From: Halobacteriovoraceae bacterium
GTDB lineage: Bacteria > Bdellovibrionota > Bacteriovoracia > Bacteriovoracales > Bacteriovoracaceae
Length of the DNA stretch: 64,000 nucleotides
Direction of reading: 5' to 3'
Assembly: GCA_002718735.1 (NCBI GenBank)
Contig: PBFR01000021.1
Coordinates: 13,245-77,244, forward strand
Shown: positions 8,230 through 16,628 of the stretch, one piece after another
Layout of the letters: each line of letters begins with the position of its first letter
Position numbering within the stretch: position 1 is the first letter of the stretch
Position numbers and translations under genes: made by a program
The notes under the pieces: model-generated
Database searches by the model: none
What the model was told of the DNA's origin: nothing
The model's input: the letters and a program-made list of their open reading frames with translations, nothing else

Positions 8230-9099
8230 ATGTATGACTATAAAAAGGCATTTGAAAGAAACCTAGGATGGGTAACTCCTGAAGAGCAAGAAAAGATAAA
8301 AACTACAAGGATCGCTGTAATCGGAATGGGTGGTGTTGGTGGACATCATGCCCATTGCTTAGCAAGGATGGGGTTCTCTCAATTTAAGATCTCAGACTTT
8401 GACACTTTTGAGATTCAGAACTTTAACCGTCAGTTTGGTGCCCTAAGTTCAACTGTGGGAAAGAAAAAGACTGATGTCATAAAAAATACCATTCTGGATA
8501 TCAACCCCGAAGCAAGTGTTGAATGCTTTGACGAGGGGATAAACGAGTCCAATATGGAGGAGTTTCTTCGTGGCGTTGATGTTATTTGTGATGGACTTGA
8601 CCTTTATGCTTCCCACCTTCGATCACCTTTATACGAACTTGCCCATAAAATGGGTGTCTATATTGTAAGTGCAGGTCCATTTGGAATGGGGACATCTTGT
8701 ATTGTAATAAACCCAAAGGGAATGAGCTTTAATGAATACTTTGACTTAAATCATCCAAACTTAACAGTGGAAGCAAAGATAATCAGATTCCTAGCTGGAA
8801 TGGCCCCCACTATGATGCACAGAAAGTATATCGCAGACCCTGAAAGAGTTCAGCTTTTTGAGGGAACCTTGCCATCAATACAGCCTGGATGTTATGCCGC
8901 TTCTGCAGCTCTTGGGACAGTTGTTTTAAAGTTGGCTTTGGGAAGAGGTAAAGTTCTTTTCGCCCCGACAACATATCACACAGATTTGTATTTAAATAAA
9001 GCTAAAAAGTCCTGGCTTCCATTTGGTAATAGAAACCCATTACAAAAGATTAAAATAAAAATACTGCACAGAATGTTTAAGGTTAAGGTTTTTAAATAA
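8230..9099 (+). CDS. ThiF/MoeB/HesA-family E1-like adenylyltransferase, solitary
   Basis: A cytoplasmic E1-like enzyme fold of 289 residues. It has a Rossmann loop IAVIGMGGVGG (about residues 29-39), ISDFDTFEIQNFNRQ with the adenylation arginine, GKKKTDVIKN, and VICDGLD. Family members activate the C-terminal glycine of ubiquitin-like sulfur carriers, or modify other carboxylates, through acyl-adenylates. There is no CxxC zinc pair as in MoeB/ThiF, and no obvious ubiquitin-like, E2-like or JAB protein beside it. GGAG precedes the ATG by about 9 bases. The 85 bases upstream probably hold its promoter. The fold is confident; substrate and product are unknown. Confidence 0.8.
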   Translation: MYDYKKAFERNLGWVTPEEQEKIKTTRIAVIGMGGVGGHHAHCLARMGFSQFKISDFDTFEIQNFNRQFGALSSTVGKKKTDVIKNTILDINPEASVECFDEGINESNMEEFLRGVDVICDGLDLYASHLRSPLYELAHKMGVYIVSAGPFGMGTSCIVINPKGMSFNEYFDLNHPNLTVEAKIIRFLAGMAPTMMHRKYIADPERVQLFEGTLPSIQPGCYAASAALGTVVLKLALGRGKVLFAPTTYHTDLYLNKAKKSWLPFGNRNPLQKIKIKILHRMFKVKVFK

Positions 9100-9104
9100 A
9101 GAAT

Positions 9105-9464
9105 CTAGACAGCATTACTAACTGAACTGAGAAAAAAAGTTTTTCCGCTTTCAATTAGGTCTAAAACACTGCTTTTGTCTAAGATTATGGCCTTTGACCC
9201 TGGTGCAATCTCCACGGTTTCCCTAAGTGCAATATCGTTTAAGAGCTCACTTGCACAAATGAGCCCATTGATTGGCACTTCTCGAGTTACCTTTCTACTT
9301 GAACTTAGAGTTATTAATCCTTCTAAGAGGACATATCCGGCCAATGGAATCTGACCCTTGTAAACTAAAGTTTCGGCGACATTAAATTGTCTTGCGGGTG
9401 ATTGCTCTAAAAGGGTTGCAACTTCTTCATGGCTTAAAGGTAAGACTTCTATTGTTCGACTCAT
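9105..9464 (-). CDS. Cyclic-nucleotide-binding-like domain protein without HTH
   Basis: A short protein of 119 residues resembling the cNMP-binding beta-roll of Crp/Fnr proteins (ETLVYKGQIPLAGYVLLEGLITL, then SELLNDIALRETVEI), with no C-terminal DNA-binding domain. It lies 63 bases downstream of the Fnr-like gene on the same strand and shares the fold, so it may be a duplicated sensor half or a partner that modulates that regulator. No Shine-Dalgarno sequence precedes the ATG. A TATTAT hexamer (complement of 9472-9477) ends 7 bases before the start, so a leaderless message is possible. Function is unproven. Confidence 0.6.
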   Translation of the reverse strand: MSRTIEVLPLSHEEVATLLEQSPARQFNVAETLVYKGQIPLAGYVLLEGLITLSSSRKVTREVPINGLICASELLNDIALRETVEIAPGSKAIILDKSSVLDLIESGKTFFLSSVSNAV

Positions 9465-9527
9465 ACTTTATATAATAGTCAGAAACCAAAAGGCAGTCCC
9501 TAATATAAATCAGGAAATTTACAAAAC

Positions 9528-10244
9528 TTAGTAATCAATATTGGCAAATTCTACTAAACCACCTTCATCTGTGATGAAAATCTTTTTGCCTTCTTGTTTG
9601 ATTAATCCTTCTTGTTTTAATTCCGACATGAACCTGATCAGTGTTTCACTGGCCGTTCCAATGATTGAGGCCATCTCTTCTCTTGTTAGTTTTATATCAA
9701 GAAAAATTCCGTGCTCGCTTTCCACACCATGGCTCTCCTTTAGTAGGAGCAAGAACTCTGCAAGTCTTTCTCGAACATTTTTTTGATAAAAAGAGGAAAG
9801 CCTTTGTTCAGCTGCGCCTAGGTCTTTTCCAATTTTTCCTAGTAGGTTGGAGGCGACACTTGGCTTTTCTTGAACAAGTTTAAGAATGTACTTTTTGTCG
9901 ATAAAGCAAACTTGGGATTCATCAAGGGCCGTTGCTGTTGCATTGTAATATTGTTCAGTAAAGAGGGACCTATGTCCCAAAACATCTCCCGCTGTGGCGA
10001 TTCTCACAATAGACTCTTTCCCGTCGGCACCAACGTGAGTGATCTTGATATTGCCTTTGCTCACGCAATACATACCGAAGGGTGGATTCCCTTGAACAAA
10101 CAGGGTCTGTCCTTTTTTATAAGAGTTAACTACTTTTCTGCCACTAAGCTCTCCAAGCTCTCCGCTATCTAGGCTACAGAAGATCCCTTTTTTTAGAGAT
10201 GGACAGGACTCGCATTGTCTTGGCAGTTGGTTCGCTTTATTCAT
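9528..10244 (-). CDS. fnr: Fnr-like [4Fe-4S] transcription regulator
   Basis: Crp/Fnr family DNA-binding regulator of 238 residues. Cysteines C11, C14 and C23 (CESCPSLKKGIFC) plus C113 (DESQVCFIDKK) correspond in arrangement to the four cluster ligands of Fnr, predicting an oxygen-labile iron-sulfur sensor; the spacing before the third cysteine is wider than in E. coli. A cNMP-type beta-roll covers about residues 35-115, then a dimer helix, then a winged helix with recognition segment IIGTASETLIRFMSELK (the E-S/T-x-x-R pattern expected for TTGAT half-sites). It is divergent from hemN, and an FNR-type box lies between the two starts, so autoregulation and control of the cbb3 module are likely. 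Confidence 0.88.
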   Translation of the reverse strand: MNKANQLPRQCESCPSLKKGIFCSLDSGELGELSGRKVVNSYKKGQTLFVQGNPPFGMYCVSKGNIKITHVGADGKESIVRIATAGDVLGHRSLFTEQYYNATATALDESQVCFIDKKYILKLVQEKPSVASNLLGKIGKDLGAAEQRLSSFYQKNVRERLAEFLLLLKESHGVESEHGIFLDIKLTREEMASIIGTASETLIRFMSELKQEGLIKQEGKKIFITDEGGLVEFANIDY

Positions 10245-10289
10245 GATTAACTCCTAAGAAGATCATATAGACGAAACTCTCTAAATAAC

Positions 10290-10303
10290 ATGATATTTAT
10301 CAC
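10290..10303. promoter_or_regulatory. FNR-type operator between fnr and hemN
   Basis: ATGAT-ATTT-ATCAC contains the full TGAT-N4-ATCA core of the FNR consensus TTGAT-N4-ATCAA. It is centred about 46 bases before the fnr start and 56 bases before the hemN start. That leaves room for a class II promoter with a -10 near 10325. The predicted regulator is encoded right next to it. Confidence 0.7.
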
Positions 10304-10352
10304 ATTTTTGGAATGAATTCGGATGTAAATTGTGAAGATACGGAGACAATGC

Positions 10353-11687
10353 ATGAGTAAATTATTCGAAAAATATAATATCAACGTCCCAAGATATACA
10401 AGTTACCCGGCAATGCCTTACTGGAATAATGATATGGGACAAGGTAAGTGGCTTAAGTTTCTGAAAAAAGGCTTTGTTTCGAGCAATGAAGTCGACCTTT
10501 ATATTCATAATCCGTATTGTCAAAAACTCTGTTGGTATTGCGGGTGCAATCGCGTCATTACTAAAAACAAAGACAAGGGTGCCGAATATGTTGACCTGAT
10601 CATTAAGGAATTTCAAATATATACCCAAAATCTTCCTAATTTGGTGATCAGGTCTCTGCACTTTGGTGGTGGGACTCCGAACTTTTTAGAACCAAAAACT
10701 TTGGAAATGCTTTTGTCTAAGATCAGTCCATGGTTTCATAAAGAGCAATTTGAAGGTGCAATAGAGGTCGATCCAAGAACCTCAAGAATAGAACATTTAG
10801 AAGTCTTGGCAAAGTATAGATTTAAAAAACTCTCTCTAGGTATTCAGGACTTTGATCTCGGAGTTCAAAAAGCAATTAATAGGGTTCAACCTTTTGAATT
10901 GGTAAAAAAAGTTGTCCAAGCTTCAAGAGAGCTGGGCTTTGAACAGATAAATTTTGACCTTATTTGGGGGCTTCCAAAGCAAACAAAGGAAACTGTTAGG
11001 GAAACAATTAGATTAACTTCTGAGTTATACCCAGATCAAATTTCCTACTATAGCTACGCGCATCTGCCTCAAAAGTTTAAACATCAAAACCTTATAAAAG
11101 AATCAGATATCTTGACAGGCAAAAACAAAAGAGACTTATACGAAGTTGGCAAAATCGATTTAGAGTCTAGTGGTTATGTCGAAATAGGGATGGACCATTA
11201 TGCAAAAATAAACGGTCCTCTTCATTTGGCACTTAAGGAGAGAAAACTAAAAAGAAATTTTATGGGCTACGCCCCTAAAAAATCGGCAACTTTAATTGGG
11301 CTTGGCGCGAGTTCAATCTCTTCAAATGAGTTTGGATTCATTCAAAATCAAAAGGACCTAAAAGACTATAGGCAATCTATTGAGAGAGGCATATTGCCCG
11401 TGGAAAAAGGACACGCAAACAGTTCTCAAGACATCTTGAGAAATGATCTCATTCAAAATCTCATGTGCAACCTCGTCCTGGCGGAAGCTGACATTGAAAG
11501 GCTGGGAGAGCTGGATGATATCAAGAATAAGATAGAGGAGTTTGAAAAAGACGGTCTATTGATCAAGGGATCGGGACAGTGGACTGCGACAGATTCGGGG
11601 CGCAGATTCTTAAGGTGTATTGCTCTGGCCTTTGATGAGTACTTTCCTTCAGTAAAACTTGGAAGCATGTTTAGCCAATCTGTCTAG
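10353..11687 (+). CDS. hemN: Oxygen-independent coproporphyrinogen III dehydrogenase
   Basis: Radical SAM enzyme that oxidatively decarboxylates coproporphyrinogen III to protoporphyrinogen IX without oxygen, for heme synthesis under low oxygen. The N-terminus VPRYTSYP is diagnostic of true HemN. The cluster motif NPYCQKLCWYCGC gives CxxxCxxC plus the extra cysteine, followed by LHFGGGTPNFL (SAM-binding GGTP) and SLGIQDFD. 444 residues, close to E. coli HemN. ATG 10353 is preferred over the ORF start at 10332 because GGAG lies 7 bases upstream. First gene of the respiration cluster, under a predicted FNR box, with ccoI 11 bases downstream. This supplies heme for the oxidase encoded behind it. 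Confidence 0.95.
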   Translation: MSKLFEKYNINVPRYTSYPAMPYWNNDMGQGKWLKFLKKGFVSSNEVDLYIHNPYCQKLCWYCGCNRVITKNKDKGAEYVDLIIKEFQIYTQNLPNLVIRSLHFGGGTPNFLEPKTLEMLLSKISPWFHKEQFEGAIEVDPRTSRIEHLEVLAKYRFKKLSLGIQDFDLGVQKAINRVQPFELVKKVVQASRELGFEQINFDLIWGLPKQTKETVRETIRLTSELYPDQISYYSYAHLPQKFKHQNLIKESDILTGKNKRDLYEVGKIDLESSGYVEIGMDHYAKINGPLHLALKERKLKRNFMGYAPKKSATLIGLGASSISSNEFGFIQNQKDLKDYRQSIERGILPVEKGHANSSQDILRNDLIQNLMCNLVLAEADIERLGELDDIKNKIEEFEKDGLLIKGSGQWTATDSGRRFLRCIALAFDEYFPSVKLGSMFSQSV

Positions 11688-11698
11688 GAGGCTAGTTT

Positions 11699-14047
11699 AT
11701 GAAAGAGACATGCGACCATTGTGCAAATGAAATTCTGTCTGGAACTCTAATTAAGGTTGAGTCTGGCATGTACTGCTGTGTGGGTTGTAGAATAGTCAGA
11801 GAGAACCTCCTCGCAAATGGAATGGGAGAATTTTACGAGTTTAGAAGTACTCCACTTGAGAGAGTTGGCAACAACTTAGGGGAAGAATCAAAGTTCTCTT
11901 ATTTGGATGATGAACAATTTCAAAACGAAAAACTTTTAGAAACCGATGGCCATTTAAGAGTGCGGTTTTTTATTGAAGGCGCCAGGTGCCAGGCGTGTTT
12001 GTGGATTTTGGAACAAATTCCTGAAAGGCTAAATTACGTGGACTTCTCTCGATTTTCCCTTGATAAGTCAGTTCTTGAACTAGGCATGCCGGTAAATTCA
12101 AAGCTTTCTGCTGTTGCCTCCCTTATCCAATCTTATGGGTACAAAGCACATTTGGTGCTGGAGGATTCAAAAGCGTTAGAGCTTAAAAGAAAGGCAAAAC
12201 GAGCTGAGCTAATTCGCTTGGGTGTGTCCTTCGCTTGTGCGGGTAATATAATGCTTTTAAGCTTCAGTGCATATGCAGGACTCGAAGGAGAGCTTAGAAT
12301 GTGGTTTGACTACGCCTCACTTATTCTATGTCTGCCAGTAATAAGCTATGGAGCACTCCCTTTTTATCGATCTACAATTGGCTTTATAAATAGCCGACAG
12401 TTTTCAATAGATGTTTCAGTGGCCTTTGGTATCGTTTTGGGATTTATAGCAAGTGCTCTTCACGTGATTCAGGGCAAAGGGGATGTATACTTTGACACCA
12501 TCTCAATGCTTGTTTTTCTACTTCTTGGTTCAAGATTCTTGCTTGATTCTGCAAGAGATAAGGGGATGAATTCCAGCGAGACCAGAAGTTTTTTCTCCCA
12601 TGTGAGTGCGAGGAAAGTTCTAGAAAACGGAGAAATTAAAGAGGTCCACTCAAGTCTTCTCGTACCAGGAGACGTGATATTAATTGGGCAGGGAGACACA
12701 ATTCCAGCAGATGGTGAGATTGTTGATGGCATGTCATATATTAACGAATCAGCTTTGACTGGAGAGTCCTTTCCTGTGAGAAAAAGCTTGGGCGATTCGG
12801 TTTTTGCCGGCTCTGAGAATCAAAGTGAAATGATAAAGGTGAAAGTCAGTGCAGGCTCTTCTGAATCCAAAATGGGAAAAATTTTGGAAAAACTTCAAAA
12901 CAATTGGGGAAGGAGGACGAAGCTTGCAAGAGTCTCGGACAGCTTTTCAAAGAAAATTGTCATGATTGTAACCATTCTTGCTTTTGGCGTTTATGTATAT
13001 TTTTACCTGCTTGGAATGCCAGAAGTTGGATTTCAGCGGGCGCTGGCGATGATTATAATAACTTGTCCATGTGCCTTGGGATTTAATATTCCACTTGCCG
13101 TTATGATTGGTATGAAAAAACTCGCTCGATTTGGAATTATCCTCAAAGACGATAGCGTTGTTGAGAATGTTAAAGAAAGCGAACATATATTCTTGGATAA
13201 AACAGGAACAATCACATCGGGATCTAGGAATATAGAACTCCAATGGACGGCAAGACCTGAGCCAGATGTTCTTTTTTCTCTTGAAAAGAGGTCAGCACAC
13301 CCATTAGGCAAAGAGATTGTTGAAACCCTAATAAGAGATCACAATGTAAAAGAGGTGAGTCTGGAAGAGTATCTCGAGGTCCCTGGGTCTGGACCTAAGG
13401 CGATACATAGGGGAGTTGAATTTGCTATACGACCTCTTAGAGCAGAGAACGCAAGCTTTGGCCTCTTTAGAAATAATAAGCTTATCCTCAAGGGCAATGT
13501 TGTAGATGAGTTGGATGTTAACTTTTGCTCTGTGGTCGACTATTTGAACTGTAGAGGAAAGAAGGTCTTTCTTTTGTCTGGAGACTCCAAACAGAGGGTG
13601 ATGAAGGCCTCTAAGGCCGTATTGGGCAAAATAGAAAAATCTTTCTATGAGGTTTCGCCTGAGGAGAAGGAGAGAATTGTTAATGAGTATTCGAAATCTG
13701 TAATGCTTGGGGATGGGGTAAATGATGCTTTGGCTTTAAAAAATGCAAGCGTTGGCATTGCCGCAAATGGAGGAGTGGACTTGGCGCTTTCCTCTTCTGA
13801 TATCTATTTTTGCTCCGGAGGACTTGAATCTTTAAGAAGGTTATATCGAGGCTGTGACCAAATTATCTCAATTCTAAAATTAAATGTTTCCATTGCACTC
13901 CTATACAATGTTCTTTTTATATTTCTTGCAATGATTGGTTATATATCTCCCTTTTCTGCGGCAGTTCTCATGCCAATTAGTTCCCTGACTCTTTTGGGCG
14001 TGTCTTTTTTAATGCTCTCAAGACTTGATCGGGTGTTGAGCAAATAG
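11699..14047 (+). CDS. ccoI: CcoI-type copper P1B-ATPase for cbb3 oxidase assembly
   Basis: Copper-transporting P-type ATPase of 782 residues. N-terminal cysteine cluster CDHCANEIL and MYCCVGC (residues about 4-30) as in FixI/CcoI, then an HMA-like ARCQACLWILE, eight membrane helices, ALTGESFPV, the copper channel motif ITCPCALGF (about residue 455), DKTGT phosphorylation site (about 499), SAHPLG and GDGVNDALAL. Known CcoI proteins deliver copper to the CuB site of cbb3 oxidase. AGGAGG stands about 6 bases ahead of the ATG. It lies between hemN and ccoS, in the expected context. Confidence 0.95.
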   Translation: MKETCDHCANEILSGTLIKVESGMYCCVGCRIVRENLLANGMGEFYEFRSTPLERVGNNLGEESKFSYLDDEQFQNEKLLETDGHLRVRFFIEGARCQACLWILEQIPERLNYVDFSRFSLDKSVLELGMPVNSKLSAVASLIQSYGYKAHLVLEDSKALELKRKAKRAELIRLGVSFACAGNIMLLSFSAYAGLEGELRMWFDYASLILCLPVISYGALPFYRSTIGFINSRQFSIDVSVAFGIVLGFIASALHVIQGKGDVYFDTISMLVFLLLGSRFLLDSARDKGMNSSETRSFFSHVSARKVLENGEIKEVHSSLLVPGDVILIGQGDTIPADGEIVDGMSYINESALTGESFPVRKSLGDSVFAGSENQSEMIKVKVSAGSSESKMGKILEKLQNNWGRRTKLARVSDSFSKKIVMIVTILAFGVYVYFYLLGMPEVGFQRALAMIIITCPCALGFNIPLAVMIGMKKLARFGIILKDDSVVENVKESEHIFLDKTGTITSGSRNIELQWTARPEPDVLFSLEKRSAHPLGKEIVETLIRDHNVKEVSLEEYLEVPGSGPKAIHRGVEFAIRPLRAENASFGLFRNNKLILKGNVVDELDVNFCSVVDYLNCRGKKVFLLSGDSKQRVMKASKAVLGKIEKSFYEVSPEEKERIVNEYSKSVMLGDGVNDALALKNASVGIAANGGVDLALSSSDIYFCSGGLESLRRLYRGCDQIISILKLNVSIALLYNVLFIFLAMIGYISPFSAAVLMPISSLTLLGVSFLMLSRLDRVLSK

Positions 14048-14057
14048 AGTTTATAAA

Positions 14058-14071
14058 CTGATATTCATCAT
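14058..14071. promoter_or_regulatory. FNR-type operator upstream of ccoS
   Basis: CTGAT-ATTC-ATCAT contains the perfect TGAT-N4-ATCA core, starts 11 bases after the ccoI stop, and is centred about 51 bases before the ccoS ATG. It predicts an internal FNR-dependent promoter that boosts the oxidase structural genes relative to hemN-ccoI. A second copy in front of hemN supports the assignment. Confidence 0.7.
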
Positions 14072-14115
14072 GTTTTTCAACACCTCTTTAGCTTAACTTA
14101 AGAACTGAGGTGCTT

Positions 14116-14292
14116 ATGGAAGTTTTGTACATTTTGTTGCCAGCAACCTTGTTGGTTGCCTCCTTATTTGTGGGGCTTTTTATATTCTCTGTAAGCAGAG
14201 GTCAATTCGAGGAAGTAGAAAGCTCCGGTTCGAGAGCGATATTTGAAGATAAAAAACATGAGAGTGAAGGAAAAGAAAATGGAACAAAGTAA
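14116..14292 (+). CDS. ccoS: CcoS-like cbb3 oxidase assembly protein
   Basis: A small single-span membrane protein of 58 residues: EVLYILLPATLLVASLFVGLFIFSVSRGQFEE followed by a charged tail. This matches CcoS/FixS proteins (one TM helix, then a W/S-x-x-x-GQF/Y-D/E block), which are needed for cofactor insertion into cbb3 oxidase. The ATG at 14116 has GAGG 6 bases upstream; an in-frame GTG at 14110 overlaps that ribosome site and is disfavoured. Its last 14 bases overlap ccoNO, indicating coupled translation. Confidence 0.85.
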   Translation: MEVLYILLPATLLVASLFVGLFIFSVSRGQFEEVESSGSRAIFEDKKHESEGKENGTK

Positions 14293-16477
14293 GAGTTACG
14301 ACACTGTCGTCTACAACGACAGTGTTGTTAAGAAGTTTCTTGTTGCCACCGTAATTTGGGGGGCCGTGGGAATGTTGGTTGGCCTACTTTTGGCGGCGCA
14401 ATTGGCCGACTGGGGATTTAATTTTGGTCTTGAATGGTTAACTTTTGGCAGGCTTAGACCTCTACACACAAATGCAATTATTTTTGCATTTGTTGGAAAT
14501 GGGATTTTTGCAGGCATTTATCATTCAACCCAGAGACTTTGTAAAACACGGGTTTTTAGTGACGTGTTGTCAAATCTACATTTTTGGGGATGGCAGTTAA
14601 TTATTGTAGCAGCGGCGGTTACACTTCCGCTTGGGATGAGTCAGTCTAAAGAGTATGCCGAGCTTTCATGGCCTATTGATATCGCTGTGGTTTCTGTTTG
14701 GGTAATTTTTGCGGTTAATTTCTTTATGACTCTTAAAAATAGAAGAGAGAAGCACTTATACGTTGCAATTTGGTTTTATATCTCAACAATACTCACAGTG
14801 GCAATGTTGTATATTGTAAACAACCTTGCAATACCTGTGAGCTTAATGGAGTCCTATCCAATATTTGCTGGTGTTCAAGATGCCTTAGTACAGTGGTGGT
14901 ATGGACACAACGCAGTTGCATTCTTCCTAACAACGCCTATTTTAGGCCTGATGTATTATTATCTTCCAAAGATTGCTAATAGGCCAGTCTACTCTTACAG
15001 GCTTTCCATTATTCATTTTTGGTCTTTAATCTTCATATATATATGGGCCGGACCTCACCACTTGTTGAACACGACTCTTCCTGATTGGGCCCAAACTTTA
15101 GGCGTTGTCTTCTCTATTATGCTTTGGGCTCCTTCGTGGGGTGGGATGATCAATGGCCTTCTAACTCTTAGAGGAGCTTGGGGGAAAGTTAGAAAAGATC
15201 CCATATTAAAACTATTTGTTACCGCTCTAACTTTTTATGGAATGAGCACGTTTGAAGGCCCACTACTTTCTATTAAATGGTTTAACAGTCTAGCACACTA
15301 CACTGACTGGATTATTGGACACGTTCATGGTGGTGGTATTGGTTGGAACTACATGCTTCTTGCGGCCGTTGCTTTATGGCTTACTCCAAGGCTGTGGCAA
15401 ACTAAGCTTTACTCTGAAAAACTTGCAAACACTCAGTTTTGGACGGCAACAATTGGACTTCTTCTTTACTATATCTCCATGACAGTTGCTGGCATCACTC
15501 AAGGTTTGATGTGGAGAGAGATAAATGACAAAGGTCAGCTCGCATATCCTAACTTTATGGAAACTGTCGCTCAAATTGTTCCTATGTACTGGGTCAGACT
15601 TGTAGGAGGACTTCTTGTTTTCGCATCCATGTTAATCATGATGTACAACCTATATAAAACCGTTCGCTTGGCGCCTAAAAGTGTTGAGGAGCCTGTATAC
15701 AAAGTTCCAAAACCTTATTGGAAAGAAAAGAATTATGAGAATGAAGAGGGACATAGAAAGCTTGAAGGTCTCGGATTTACTTTCTCAATACTGGCACTTG
15801 TGGCCGTTTTAGTTGGATCGGCAATAGAGATTATCCCAGCGGTTCTTTCAAACTCCTATATCAAAAAAGAAGTTGTTGTCGCACCTTATACTCCACTTGA
15901 GGTCGTGGGCAGAGACATCTACGTAAGAGAGGGATGTTATAACTGCCACTCTCAAATGATTCGTCAGCTTCCAGAAGACCAGCTTCGTTATGGTGAAGTT
16001 TCTGAAGCTTCAGAGTTTATCTACGATCGTCCATTTCAGTGGGGATCAAAAAGAACGGGGCCAGACCTTCAAAAGGTTGGTGGGAAATACCCTGACTCTT
16101 GGCACTACAGACACATGTACGACCCTAGAGAGGTTGTGCCTGGATCTATTATGCCTGAGTATAAATGGCTCTTTAAAAAGAAGATGAAACTCGACGCGCT
16201 TTCTAAAAAAATGAACGTTCTTAAGGCCCTTGGCGCTCCATACGATGATGAGGTTATTAAAAACGCCAAAGCTATGGCACAGGCGCAGGCCGAGCAGATC
16301 ACTAGAAACATGGCGTCTGCCGGTGTGAAAATCGAGATGAAAGATAAGCAAATTGTTGCCCTTGTTGCTTACCTGCAAAGATTAGGCAAAAAGATAGAAG
16401 ATGCTCCGGATGTGAAGATTCTTGGAGATGAGAAATCTAAAAAGGAGGCCGATCGTGATGCGGCAAATGTTGAGTAG
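14279..16477 (+). CDS. ccoNO: cbb3-type cytochrome c oxidase, fused subunits I and II (CcoNO)
   Basis: Terminal oxidase core of 732 residues in the inner membrane. It reduces O2 to water with high affinity and pumps protons. The first 475 residues are CcoN: RPLHTNAIIFAF (heme ligand), WWYGHNAVAFF (CuB histidine), AGPHHLLNT (CuB His-His) and HVHGGGIGWN (heme ligands). After another TM helix the CcoO part carries one heme-c site, GCYNCHSQ (about residue 560), and later SIMPEY with a candidate axial methionine. The two subunits are separate genes in proteobacteria such as Rhodobacter; the fused form is known in Bdellovibrio-like bacteria and Bacteroidota. ATG 14279 (MEQSK) has GAAGG upstream and is chosen over the 14243 start. 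Confidence 0.95.
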   Translation: MEQSKSYDTVVYNDSVVKKFLVATVIWGAVGMLVGLLLAAQLADWGFNFGLEWLTFGRLRPLHTNAIIFAFVGNGIFAGIYHSTQRLCKTRVFSDVLSNLHFWGWQLIIVAAAVTLPLGMSQSKEYAELSWPIDIAVVSVWVIFAVNFFMTLKNRREKHLYVAIWFYISTILTVAMLYIVNNLAIPVSLMESYPIFAGVQDALVQWWYGHNAVAFFLTTPILGLMYYYLPKIANRPVYSYRLSIIHFWSLIFIYIWAGPHHLLNTTLPDWAQTLGVVFSIMLWAPSWGGMINGLLTLRGAWGKVRKDPILKLFVTALTFYGMSTFEGPLLSIKWFNSLAHYTDWIIGHVHGGGIGWNYMLLAAVALWLTPRLWQTKLYSEKLANTQFWTATIGLLLYYISMTVAGITQGLMWREINDKGQLAYPNFMETVAQIVPMYWVRLVGGLLVFASMLIMMYNLYKTVRLAPKSVEEPVYKVPKPYWKEKNYENEEGHRKLEGLGFTFSILALVAVLVGSAIEIIPAVLSNSYIKKEVVVAPYTPLEVVGRDIYVREGCYNCHSQMIRQLPEDQLRYGEVSEASEFIYDRPFQWGSKRTGPDLQKVGGKYPDSWHYRHMYDPREVVPGSIMPEYKWLFKKKMKLDALSKKMNVLKALGAPYDDEVIKNAKAMAQAQAEQITRNMASAGVKIEMKDKQIVALVAYLQRLGKKIEDAPDVKILGDEKSKKEADRDAANVE

Positions 16478-16628
16478 TATACAAGAGAGTCCAATCATAG
16501 GCATGTCAGTGCTTTTGATCTTCGCTTTAATGTTTGGATATATATTTTTTGAGGCCTATAGGAGTAAAAACAAATCTACCTTTGACGAGGCCTCAAAGAT
16601 GCCTTTGGAAGATTCGGAGAAGTTATGA
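16458..16628 (+). CDS. ccoQ: CcoQ-like small cbb3 oxidase subunit
   Basis: A 56-residue protein with one membrane helix (IIGMSVLLIFALMFGYIFFEAY) and a short charged tail, in the position of ccoQ between ccoNO and ccoP. CcoQ stabilises the assembled oxidase. A strong AAAGGAGG at 16441-16448 sits 9 bases before ATG 16458, which overlaps the ccoNO end by 20 bases. The stop overlaps the ccoP start. The call depends on size, topology and location rather than sequence signature. Confidence 0.75.
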   Translation: MRQMLSSIQESPIIGMSVLLIFALMFGYIFFEAYRSKNKSTFDEASKMPLEDSEKL

